Positions 11,715-21,640 of a DNA stretch of 64,000 bases are shown piece after piece (positions within the stretch are counted from its first letter, which is position 1; the number at the start of each line of letters is the position of its first letter). Below the pieces are notes generated by a model. The model did not search any database. It was not told the DNA's origin and saw only the letters and a program-made list of their open reading frames with translations. Source of the stretch: Coix lacryma-jobi var. lacryma-jobi. Its lineage: Eukaryota; Streptophyta; Magnoliopsida; Poales; Poaceae. The translations under genes and the position numbers were made by a program. The stretch lies in the NCBI GenBank assembly GCA_009763385.1, contig CM019826.1:96766848-96830847 (forward strand), in the 5' to 3' direction.

Positions 11715-12392
11715 TGCGAACCCGTTAGGGTTTTTGCCCGATCTTTCGATGAGAAACGGGGATAACTCGATTGGTGGATGGAGATGACGTTCACGGCCCG
11801 ACTACAGCCCTCAAGACCGCGCCTTAGCAACCGATACACCACATCCAATAGCCGTCACGATCTTGTGGAGCGCGACAACCAGCCCCTAGGGCTCCCGTCC
11901 TGCAAGCAATCGAAGAACTAGCAAGAACGAGGAAACAAGCACTGAATTTGCAAGATGAAATTGAAGGCTTCAAACTGAATCTTAATCAACAATGGGGTTC
12001 CGAAGACAAGGAGACGGGCGGCTGATCCTGCACGCGCGCCTACAAGCAAGTAGCTAAGGCTAAACTTGATCTAAACAAAACCCCACCCGACCATGGCGGC
12101 TATAGAGGGATATAAGTAGATGGATTGACGACCAAAAGAGTGTTGGGGTCGTCCTCCAACCCTAGGACGCGTCCCTAATGGACCCAACTTGATACATGGG
12201 CCATAAGCCCAAAATGAGGTGACGCAGCACCCTGGACAGCAAGACCTGTCGACGGTAATTGGATCATTGCCGCTGCTGCTGAACAGATATTGACGTGGGA
12301 CTTGATTCATATGAAAGTAAACTTGATAAGCTTTCCAACAAGTCCTGAAGCGCCTGAATCCGAATCCGTATGCAACCGTGGTGGCGGTCACA
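11715..12392 (-). mobile_element. Right LTR (5' LTR) of nested Ty3/gypsy element
   Basis: This 678-bp partner of 5,516-6,193 is followed inwards by the primer-binding site and gag leader. On its outer side it is joined to a fragment of the same element type's pol C-terminus (12,388-12,627). That fragment should lie upstream of a 3' LTR, not outside a 5' LTR. The pol stop codon overlaps the first bases of this LTR. Confidence 0.85.
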
Positions 12393-12627
12393 AGTTGGTG
12401 CTTTGCTGTAGTCCGAATCCAGCTAGCGCGAGTCCTTCTCCCTTTCGGTCTTCTCCTCGGTTCCTAATCAAAACAAGAGTGCACGCGTTTCCATTGTCTA
12501 AACAAGATGGACAAGAGCTTATCATGGAACTCACTTGATGATTAAGTTGACGAGCACGAGCACGAGTAAGAGGACCAGCTATAGGTTGTGTCGGAGAGGA
12601 TGTATCGCTAGTGTTGATGTCCTCATC
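12388..12627 (-). pseudogene. Gypsy pol C-terminal fragment outside the 5' LTR
   Basis: About 80 codons resemble the polyprotein tail of grass gypsy elements: an acidic DEDINTSDT stretch, then GPLTRARARQLNHQV, then a hydrophobic segment. The frame stops in a TGA that overlaps the LTR start (TGTGACC). A purine-rich AAAGGGAGAAGG at about 12,440-12,451 inside the frame could be the polypurine tract. If so, the true LTR start lies up to about 45 bp further out than the 678-bp match shows. The fragment is cut at 12,627, where Sirevirus LTR resumes. It fits a remnant of a second, tandemly joined element. Confidence 0.7.
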
Positions 12628-12628
12628 A

Positions 12629-12656
12629 CATCGGACGCTAAGCCAAGCGTCCGATG
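12629..12656. repeat. Perfect palindrome in Sirevirus U3
   Basis: The arms CATCGGACGCT (12,629-12,639) and AGCGTCCGATG (12,646-12,656) pair perfectly over 11 bp around a 6-nt loop. A second, shorter pair (GGCATCGG and CCGATGCC) lies at about 12,953-12,973. Palindromes in the LTR control region are known for Sireviruses. The core here differs from the CCGGAC/GTCCGG core I recall from maize elements. Confidence 0.8.
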
Positions 12657-13155
12657 GCAAACCCTAGTCACTAACAGATGCTGAAGAAGCATCGGACGCT
12701 GGCAACAGACTTAGGTGAAACACTGTTGCAGTGTCGGATGCAGGTGACGTGTTGTGAGCTTTCTGTGTTGGGAGCATCAGACGCTATGTGGTTCCACCTG
12801 ACGCGTCCGATGTGGTTGGGAGCATTCTGGAACCTCTCTGGTGTGCCATCAGACTCTGGGGTGTAGCATCCGATGCTAAGGGTCAGGCCATCCATTGTAA
12901 GGGTGATCTTGCGCAAATTGGAGCAGAGGCATCAGAGCGTCCGATGCGAGGCATCGGCGCGTCCGATGCCACATTAACTGGCGCGGGAAATGAACTAGCC
13001 GTTGGGATCTAATGGATCTATTTCATAACCGTTGGACATGTGGCTCCATCTGGAGCATCAGATGCTGGGCTAGCGTCCGATGCCCCCGATCCGGAGCGTC
13101 CGATGGTGGCGCAGGTTGCCCAGTGAAGGGGCAACGACTAGTTAGCCTTTGGGGC

Positions 13156-13164
13156 TATATATAT
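13156..13164 (+). promoter_or_regulatory. TATA box of plus-strand Sirevirus LTR
   Basis: TATATATAT follows the palindrome-rich region and precedes about 1.1 kb of R/U5. The position fits the element promoter. Confidence 0.6.
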
Positions 13165-14089
13165 CGTTGGTAACCGTCCTTAGGTTGGTCGTTGAGCACT
13201 CTTGAGCCTTTGTGGCTTGTGTGGATGTGCTTGGGAGCCCTCTAGCTCGCTTGTGCTTGCTAGTTTGCAAATTGATAGCGATTGAGTGATCGCTAGTGCG
13301 TTGCATTGAGAGATTGCATCGAGTGGCACTAGGTAATGGTGTTGCAAGTCGGTGGTGCTCATTACTCTTGGAGGTTGCCACCTCCTAGATGGCTTGGTGA
13401 TCGAGTCTTTGTCGTGAAGCCCACGTGAAGATTGTGCGTGGCTCCAGAGAAGCTTTGTGAGGGGCATTGTGCTTGCCCCGTGGGAGATCGCGAAGAGCAA
13501 ATCTAGTGGAGAGAGGTGTGAAGAGCACCAAGTGGTTCGGCCGAATCAGATGCTAGAGCTCTTGGTGAGCACTCCATCATGGAGAGTGTGACTTAGGGTC
13601 ACCACTAGCAAGAGGATCGGCGGCAACCTTGGGCTTGCCTCAACGGGGACTAGCTTGGTGGCGACCAAGTGAACCTCGAGATAAAATCACCGTGTCAACC
13701 TTGTTCATCCCGTTGGTTTGCATTCCCCTTACACAAGCTTGTATTTACTTGTTCATATACTTGTGCTTGTGTAGTTGCTCTTGTAATTAGTTAGCTTGTG
13801 TAGCTTGCTAGTTACCTTCTTTGCTTGTGTAGCTTAGAAGTAGCTCTCTTGCATGACTAATTGGCTTGAGTAGCTTTGTTAGTCACATTGCTTAGTTTGT
13901 GTAGCTAAGTAAGTTGAGATCTCTAATTTGGCTTGTGTGGCCTTGTTATTGAGCATTGCTAGTGAGCTTAGGGTTTGTGCTTTTGCTTAGTGGCATGTGT
14001 ATGAGCTCCCCGGTTGATTGAGTACTAGTTGCTTAGGTTTGTGTAACCTTGTAAGCTAGAATTGTTTAGGTGAGCTCTAGCTAGCCCGA

Positions 14090-14429
14090 CACCTTATTTG
14101 CTTTGTTTAGGATCTTTTATAAGGTGTTTGAGAGTATAAGGTAGAGGGGTGTAGTCTTGGCTAGGCTGATACTTTTAATTCCGCATTTGTTTCTGTTAGC
14201 CGACGCGATTAATTTTAGAAAGGACTATTCACCCCCCCTCTAGTCCGCCATCTCGACCCTTCACCAGCCTGAGGTATAGAAACTAATGGCTCGAGATATA
14301 GAACAAATTAATCGCATCGGCTAACCGAAACAAATGCAGAATTAAAACTATCGGTCTAGCCAAGACTACACCTCTCTACCTATACTCTCAAACACCTTAC
14401 AAAAGATCCTAAACAAAGCAAATAAGGTG
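14090..14429. repeat. Large imperfect inverted repeat at the Sirevirus LTR end
   Basis: The arm 14,090-14,215, inside the LTR's last 175 bp, is matched in reverse complement by 14,305-14,429 at roughly 90 percent by eye. The spacer is 89 bp and contains the LTR terminus. The second arm lies outside the LTR. It looks like a diverged, inverted copy of the same LTR end. Confidence 0.85.
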
Positions 14430-14629
14430 CAGAAAATTAATCGCATCTTGTTTAAACAAAGATGGACTATATCAATTCTAATCAACCATTTTTTTTGCTT
14501 AGAATTTAAAATTTAAATTCTACCAAGCCTAAGGTACAGAAAATGTTTGATTAGATACATAGAATGACTAAACAAGATACACAAAAATGGTTTTGGCTCC
14601 GATATTGCATAGAAGTTCGTAGTTAGCAT
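14430..14629. other. Unassigned intergenic sequence
   Basis: AT-rich, non-coding, between the inverted repeat and the next gypsy LTR. A weakly repeated motif (AAGCCTAAGGTACAGAAA) resembles the start of the preceding inverted segment (CAGCCTGAGGTATAGAAA at about 14,265). No gene or recognisable element is seen. Confidence 0.5.
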
Positions 14630-16081
14630 TGATGGTCACTAACTCATATCTTATACCGTCAATAAGTCATCAAAAAGAGAATAAAGGTGACCATCAACCT
14701 AGAATAGGGTTTGAGTCTAACGAGTTCCACGAGTTGTGTCGTTCTCACTTGTTTTGCAGGAATATCAATGTTTCACTACATAAAAGTATCTCAAGTGATG
14801 AATCAGACTACACCATTGTGAAGAGCTCATCGAGACGATCGAAACAGACCTAGGGTTTGCTATGTTCAGAGTCCCGACGAGAGAGTCCTCATTGGTTACA
14901 ACTTGCAAGCTTCTAGAACAACTTGGAGTGATCACCAAGCAACATAATTCAAGGGTTAAACCAACAAATTCCACAGCTTTGGTGAATTGCTATTCTCCAG
15001 GGACTTCTCCAGCAGATGGAAAGAGCTACTCCAACACGATGGATTGTGTAATAAGGTCAAAAGCCACACTAGGGCAACAAGAAAGGTTCCAGAAGACAAC
15101 TCAGTGAAGACGGCGCCTCGCGGCTGCCAGGTGGGGCCGGTCGGCCCCTCCCCCAGGCCGGCCGGCCTAGGCCAGGTCTCAACTCGGCCCATCTTCGTGG
15201 AGCGTGCCCTAACAGACCACCTCAACACATCTCAACCCTTGATCAAGGTCGGTTTGATCCGAGGGTCACGATTCATCCCACCGGTCTATATAAGCAGCCC
15301 CTGACCCCCCGAGGCAAAGCAAGAGATATCCAACTTTAAAAACCCTAATTCATATTCTTCAGGAGAGAATTCGAGCCTAGCTAGCAATTAGAAGCCTAGT
15401 ACCCCTCTAATTAGGGATTAGGTCTAGTCTTCTTTAGAATTAGAAGAGAGAGAGAGGTAGAAAATCTAGAAGGAGCTCCGGCCTGTCGGATCTACTTCTT
15501 CGCCTTGTACCTGCGGATTCAAGTTCTTCAAGAGCTTGGATCAAGATATTCTTCGGTCATCAACTTCTAATTATCACTAAGCAATATTGTTCTTCTGGCT
15601 TGCAGCTCTAATTTGAGTACTTTAATTCTAGTCGCTCTAGGATTAGAGGAGTCATCGTCGTGTAAGCATGGTGCTTAGACTCCATTACTTGCATAGTGTA
15701 CCCTATATTCTGGACCGGTGGTAGCTCGCAAGGGTGACTCTTATAGCCTTGTTGAATATTCTATAGTCCACCTCATGTCTCTAGGCCGAGCAGGACTATA
15801 TTACTTGGGAACAACCATACTCTGGATGTGGTCTGCCAATGTAATCCATAGTTGAATAATAATTGCATAGCTTCCTGAATTAGAGTTGGAAACCCTAGTT
15901 ATCTCCTTTATCTTTAGTGTTCTCATCTTTGTTAATGCTCAAGGTTTAAGCAATAGACTTAAGACAATCAAGCTATTCCTTTGGGTTTGATATTAAAACT
16001 GGGTCTACATCCGGTGAAGTGCGGGTATCTAATTTGTGCGCTTGCAGATTATCTCTTGTGCCTTGATAACATACCTAAGCA
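14630..16081 (+). mobile_element. Ty3/gypsy 5' LTR (Tat/Athila-like)
   Basis: About 1.45 kb starting TGATGGTCAC and ending CTAAGCA just before a primer-binding site. It is homologous to 3,099-4,030. A TATA box lies at 15,287-15,293. The downstream gag remnant shows it is the 5' LTR of a plus-strand element whose pol and 3' LTR are missing. The lineage is inferred from the gag type and the tRNA-Asp-like primer site. Confidence 0.7.
15287..15293 (+). promoter_or_regulatory. TATA box of gypsy LTR
   Basis: TATATAA is followed by a CCCC-GAGGC tract, as in the related LTR at 3,643. Confidence 0.55.
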
Positions 16082-16085
16082 TTTC

Positions 16086-16158
16086 TGGTGCCGTTGCTCT
16101 ACTCTTGGTAGCGACGTTAGTAAGTGTCAACAAGCATTTCTTGCGTCGTTGCTGGGGA
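16086..16158 (+). promoter_or_regulatory. Primer-binding site region, tRNA-Asp-like, duplicated
   Basis: TGGTGCCGTTGC at 16,086-16,097 and TTGCGTCGTTGCTGGGGA at 16,141-16,158 each resemble the site complementary to the tRNA-Asp 3' end (TGGCGCCGTTGCCGGGGA). Both follow the same GCATTTC. The first lies just after the LTR end and is presumably the original. The second is better conserved towards its 3' half. Confidence 0.5.
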
Positions 16159-16229
16159 ACGATCGGAAGTTGATCTTAAATCTGCTTAAACTTGTAATCA
16201 TACTTTTATCTTTTATCTTTTCTTATCCC

Positions 16230-16764
16230 ATGGATTTCTTAGAATCTCCTCAATGTTCCAAAGATTCCATTCCTATTAGCCTCAGCCATTTTCCTAAAGT
16301 AGTAGCCTCAGAACCACCAGAATCATCTAGACCTATCATATCCGATGGCAATGAGCTACGCCCGTGTTTGATACAGATGGTCCAAAAATAATCCTTTTCA
16401 GGCAAGGAAGATGAGAATCCTTACACCCACCTTAACGAGTTCGAACAAACCTCTTCATGTCTTCATATCAAAGGCATGTCCGATGAAACCCTAAGATGGA
16501 AGCTTTTTCGTTTCTTTTTGGAAGGGAAAGCTAAAACCTCGTATAGTAGAACCGCACCGAGTAAGGAAGGGGATTGGAAAGATCTTTGCTCTAGCTTTTG
16601 CTTAGATTTCTTCCTAATTTCCAAAATCGTCTGTCTTTGATTAGAAATCTTATCTTTTATACAAGAAGATGATGAATCTCTAATAACTGCCTGGGAACAT
16701 ATGCAACGGCATGAATGCGACAAACATCTGGTTAGGTTTTTCCCTCCATCTAGGATTTTGGCCA
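16230..16764 (+). pseudogene. Ty3/gypsy gag fragment (Tat/Athila-like)
   Basis: The frame starts with ATG at 16,230 and follows the gag type of plant Tat/Athila-like elements. Recognisable stretches are GKEDENPYTHLNEFEQ, GMSDETLRWKLF and GDWKDLCSSFCLDFF, belonging to the retrotrans_gag capsid family. Two in-frame stops interrupt it, at about 16,388 and 16,638. Zinc knuckle, protease and pol are absent because the sequence breaks into an LTR scrap near 16,765. It is non-functional. Confidence 0.75.
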
Positions 16765-16816
16765 TTTCTTTAATAAATTCTAATTTATTTTAATCAATTA
16801 AACACCGGGGTGTTAC
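16765..16816 (-). mobile_element. LTR terminal scrap
   Basis: An AT-rich stub whose minus-strand start, TGTAACACCCCGGTGTT, resembles the LTR end at 385. Only about 50 bp remain before gypsy gag sequence, so it is a deletion remnant. The exact left edge is uncertain. Confidence 0.45.
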
Positions 16817-17536
16817 ATACATGCTTTACACCTTGGACAGAATGGATGGTTTGCAATTTCAAATTCATTAGTCCTCAAATGTGGTGGATCGTGAACGTAG
16901 GCTTTTCTCAAGTGTTGGATGAGGTAAACCCAACTCTGGCACAAGAGAAATGCCTAGATCTCGATATCCAAGCTATTAACATCTTTTATCAATCTTTGAG
17001 GGATAATGTCTTTGAAGAGATCATGTACATGAAGACCGCTCATGAAATTTGGAAATTTCTAAATGAGAAGTATGATGTGATTGCAATTGATGATGAGCAA
17101 GTGCATTCTTCGGATGATTGCATAGTCGATGGCATTGTTGATCATATTGATGAACTCTCTATTTCAAGCTCACTTGACAATTATGATGATTGCTCATACT
17201 CTTTGGTCAAGGATGACTCTACAAGTCCATCTACATCAACACATTGTCACATGTCTTGTGACAATGAGGAGGTAAACAATTGTAATGATGTAGTTGACCA
17301 TGCATACACATATGATGAGCTTATAAATGTTATTAAGGGCATGACAATTTGCTTTGAAAAAGTAGAAGCTCAAAAGAAAGACTTGGAACATGAAAATCTT
17401 GCTTTAAAGAAATCTTTTAATTGTTCGGAAAAACTTCTTAGAAAATTTGTATGCAAACTAGAATCTTTATCTTTGACTCATGAAGTGCTTTGCTCTAAAT
17501 ATGAGAAACTCAAGAAAGACCATGATTCAAAATTAA
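16817..17536 (+). pseudogene. Sirevirus gag N-terminal fragment
   Basis: One uninterrupted frame resembles Sirevirus/copia gag (UBN2-type). It has an ISPQMWWIVNVGFS block, a helical segment with TAHEIWKFLNEKYD, an acidic serine-rich linker, and a coiled-coil-like tail (VEAQKKDLEHENLALKK onwards). Gag forms the particle shell. The frame then runs straight into satellite at 17,537 and stops at a TGA. Zinc knuckles and pol are missing. Its intactness up to the break suggests the junction is fairly young. Confidence 0.7.
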
Positions 17537-20500
17537 CGTGACAAAAACCCACCAAACATGAGTTTTGGGTCAAACGGAGGTAATTGGGTGCTGCCATTGT
17601 CAAAAATTCAACCATGAGTTTTTTGGTGAATCAGTGGGTAAAGCGGCCCTCCTGCGCGAGTTTTGCAGCACCGTTCCTCCGGAAATGAAAGTGCCAAAAA
17701 CCCACCAAACATAAGTTTTGGGTCAAACGGAGATGATTGGGTGTGTCCATTGTGAAAAATTCAACCATGAGTTTTTCGGTGCATCAGTGGGTAAAACGGT
17801 CCTCCTGCGCGAGCTTTGCGGCACCATTCCTCCGGAAATAAAAGTGCCAAAAACCCACCAAACATGAGTTTTGGGTCAAACGGAGATGATTGGGTGTGTC
17901 GTTGCGAAAAATTCAACCGTGAATTTTTCGGTGCATCAGTGGTTGAAACGGCCCTCCTGCGCGAGTTTTGCAGCACCGTTGCTCCGAAAATTAAAGTGCC
18001 AAAAACCCACCAAACATGAGTTTTGGGTCAAACGGAGATGATTCGGTGCGTCCATTGCGAAAAATTCAACCGTGAGTTTTTCGGTGCATCAGTGGTAAAA
18101 ACGGCCCTCCTGCACGAGTTTTGCTGCACCGTTCCTCCGAAAATGAAAGTGCCAAAAACCCACCAAACATGAGTTTTGGGTCAAACGGAGATGATTGGGT
18201 GCGTCCGTTGTGAAAGATTCAACTGTGTGTTTTTCGGTGCAACCGTGGGTAAAATGGCCCTCCCATACGAGTTTTGCGGCACCGTTCCTCCGAAAATGAA
18301 AGTGCCAAAAACACACCAAACATGAGTTTTGGGTCAAACAGAGATGATTGGGTGCGTCCGTTGTGAAAAATTCAACCATGAGTTTTTCGGTGCATCAGTG
18401 GGTAAGACGGCCCTCAGGCGCGAGTTTTGCGGCACCGTTCCTCCAGAATTGAATGTGCCAAAAACCCATGAAACATGAGTCTTGGGTCAAACGGAGATGA
18501 TTGGGTGCGTCCGTTGCAAAAAATTCAACTGTGAGTTTTTCGGTGCAACAGTGGGTAAAATGGCCCTCCTGCGCGAGTTTTGCGGCACCGTTCCATCAAA
18601 AATGAAAGTGTCAAAAACCAACCAAACATGAGTTTTGGGTCAAACGGAGATGATTGGGTGCGTCCGTTGTGAAAAATTCAACCGTGAGTTTTTCAGTGCA
18701 TCAATGGGTAAAACGGCCCTCCTGCGCGAGATTTGCGGCACCGTTCCTCAGGAAATGAAAGTGCCAAAAACCCCCCAAACATGAGTTTTGGGTCAAACGG
18801 AGATGATTGGGTGCGTCCGTTGCGAATGATTCAACCGTGAGTTTTTCGGTGCATCAGTGGTTAAAATGGCCCTCCTGCGCGAGTTTTGCTGCACCGTTCC
18901 TCCAGAAATAAAAGTTCCAAAAACCAACCAAACATGTGTTTTGGGTCAAACGGAGATGATTGGGTGCGTCCGTTGCGAAAAATTCAACTCTGAGTTTTTT
19001 GGTGCATCAATGGGTAACGACCCTCCTGCGCGAGATTTGCGGCACTGTTCCTCTGAAAATGAAAGTGCCAAAAACCCACCAAACATAAGTTTTGGGTCAA
19101 ACGGAGGTAATTGGGCGCATCCATTGTCAAAAATTCAACCATGAGTTTTTTGGTGCATCAGTGAGTAAAACGGCCCTCCTGCGCGAGTTTTGTAGCACCG
19201 TTCCTCCGAAAATGAAAGTGCCAAAAACCCACCAAACATGAGTTTTGGGTCAAACGGAGATGATTGGGTGCGTCCGTTGCGAAAAATTCAACCATGAGTT
19301 TTTCGGTGCATCAGTGGCAAAAATGGCCCTCCTGCACAAGTTTTGCTGCACCGTTCCTCCGAAAATGAAAGTGCCAAAAACCCACCAAACATGAGTTTTG
19401 GGTCAAACGGAGATGATTGGGTGTGTCCGTTGCGAATGATTCAACCGTGAGTTTTTCGGTGCATCAGTGGTTAAAACGGCCCTGCTGCGCGAGTTTTGCG
19501 GCATCATTCCTCCGGAAATAAAAGTTCCAAAAACCCACCAAACATGTGTTTTGGGTCAAACGGAGACTATTGGGTGGGTCCGTTGCGAAAAATTCAACTC
19601 TGAGTTTTTCGGTGCCTCAATGGGTAACGGCCCTCCTGCGCGAGATTTGCGACACTGTTCCTCTGAAAATGAAAGTGCCAAAAACCCACCAAACATAAGT
19701 TTTGGGTCAAACGGAGGTAATTGGGAGCGTCCATTGTCAAAAATTCAACCATGAGTTTTTTGGTGCATCAGTGGGTAAAACGGCCCTCCTGCGCGAGTTT
19801 TGTAGCACCGTTCCTCCGGAAATGAAAGTGCCAAAAACCCACCACACATAAGTTTTGGGTCAAACGGAGATGATTGGGTGCGTCCATTATGAAAAATTCA
19901 ACCATGAGTTTTTTGGAGCATCAGTGGGTAAAACGGCCCTCCTATGCGAGTTTTGCCCGTTCCTCCGGAAATAAAAGTGCCAAAAACCCACCAAACATGA
20001 GTTTTGGGTCAAACGGAGATGATTCGGCGCGTCTATTGTGAAAAATTCAACCATGAGTTTTTCGGTGCATCAGTGGGTAAAACGGCCCTCCTGTGCGAGT
20101 TTTGCGGCACCGTTCCTCCGGAAATGAAAGTGCCAAATACCCACCAAACATGAGTTTTGGGTCAAACGGAGATGATAGGGTGTGTCATTGTGAAAAATTC
20201 AACCGTGAATTTTTCGGTGCATCAGTGGTTAAAACGGCCCTCCTGCGCGAGTTTTGCAGCACCGTTCCTCCGAAAATTAAAGTGCCAAAAACCCAGCAAA
20301 CATGGGTTTTGGGTCAAACGGAGATGATTGGGTGCGTCCATTGTGAAAAATTCAACCACGAGTTTTTGGGTGCATCAGTGGGTAAAACGGCCCTCCTGCG
20401 CGAGTTTTGCAGCACCGTTCCTCCGAAAATGAAAGTGCGAAAAACCCACCAAACATAAGTTTTGGGTCAAACGGAGATGATTGGGTGCGTCCATTGTAAA

Positions 20501-21640
20501 AAATTCAACCATGAGTTTTTTGGTGCATCAGTGGTTAAAACGACCCTCCTGCGCGAGTTTTGCGGCAACGTTCCTCCGGAAATAAAAGTTCCAAAAACCC
20601 ACCAAACATGTGTTTTGGGTCAAACGGAGATGATTGGGTGCGTCCGTTGCGAAAAATTCAACTCTGAGTTTTTCGGTGCCTCAATGGGTAACGGCCCTCC
20701 TGCGCGAGATTTGTGACACTTTTCCTCTGAAAATGAAAGTGCCAAAAACCTACCAAACATAAGTTTTGGGTCAAACGGAGGTAATTGGGAGCGTCCATTG
20801 TGAAAAATTCAACCACGAGTTTTTTGGCGCATCAGTGGGTAAAACGGCCCTCCAGCGCGAGTTTTGCTGCACCGTTCCTAAGGAAATGAAAGTGCGAAAA
20901 ACCCACCAAACATAAGTTTTGGGTCAAACATAGATGATTGGGTGCGTCCATTGTGAAAAATTCAACCATGAGTTTTTTGGTGCATCAGTGGGTAAAACGG
21001 CCCTCCTGCGCGAGTTTTGCGGCACCATTCCTCCGGAAATGAAAGTGCCAAAAACCCACCAAACATGAGTTTTGGGTCAAACGAAGATGATTCGGTGCGT
21101 CCATTGTGAAAAATTCAACCATGAGTTTTTCGGTGCATCAGTGGGTAAAACGACCCTCCTGCGCGAGTTTTGCGGCACCGTTCCTCCGGAAATGAAAGTG
21201 CCAAAACCCCACCAAACATGAGTTTTGGGTCAAACGGAGATGATTGGGTGTGTCGTTGTGAAAAATTCAAGCATGAATTTTTCGGTGCTTCAGTGGTTAA
21301 AACGGCCCTCCTACGCGAGTTTTGCAGCACCGTTCCTCCGAAAATTAAAGTGCCAAAAACAAACCAAACATGAGTTTTGGGTCAAAAGGAGATGATTGGG
21401 TGCGTCCGTTGCGAAAAATTCAACCGTGAGTTTTTTCATGCATCAGTGGTAAAAATGGCCCTCCTGCACGAGTTTTGCTGCACTGTTCCTCCGAAAATGA
21501 AAGTGCCAAAAACCCACCAAACATGAGTTTTGGGACAAACGGAGATGATTGGGTGCGTCCGTTGTAAAAAATTCAACCATGAGTTTTTCGGTGCATCAGT
21601 GGGTAAAATCGCCCTCCCATACGAGATTTGCGGCACCGTT
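17537..21640 (+). repeat. Satellite, left diverged domain
   Basis: About 27 monomers next to the Sirevirus gag junction, without the long block repeat. Local duplication exists: 18,857-19,144 recurs at 19,467-19,754, a spacing of 610 bp (four monomers). Monomers here differ from each other more than equivalent positions in the neighbouring blocks do. Confidence 0.75.

Larger units (their letters stand above)
12628..14263 (+). mobile_element. Sirevirus 3' LTR, continuing part
   Basis: This resumes the LTR begun at 4,789. The region 12,629-13,110 is crowded with the motif ATCGGACGC and its complement GCGTCCGAT, often in inverted pairs. A TATA box follows at 13,156, then about 1.1 kb of transcribed R/U5 sequence rich in GCTTGTGTAGCTTG-like repeats (13,740-14,060). 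It ends with CACCCCCCCTCTAGTCCGCC and CTTCA at 14,263, an end typical of grass Sirevirus LTRs. Confidence 0.75.

Noticed and set aside
5516..12627. Assignment of the nested gypsy element to the centromere-targeting CRM lineage
   Set aside because: Attractive beside a CentC-like array, and the pol stop overlapping the LTR would fit, but the diagnostic C-terminal region is deleted and I cannot align to reference CRM proteins. A phylogeny of the RT and integrase would decide.
5511..12632. Target-site duplication around the nested gypsy element
   Set aside because: CGTGA before the left LTR has no match after the right LTR or after the pol tail. The right edge is a deletion or tandem-element boundary, so no duplication is claimed.
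13142..13500. Minus-strand open frames in the Sirevirus LTR
   Set aside because: They lie antisense in R/U5, overlap each other and show no family resemblance.
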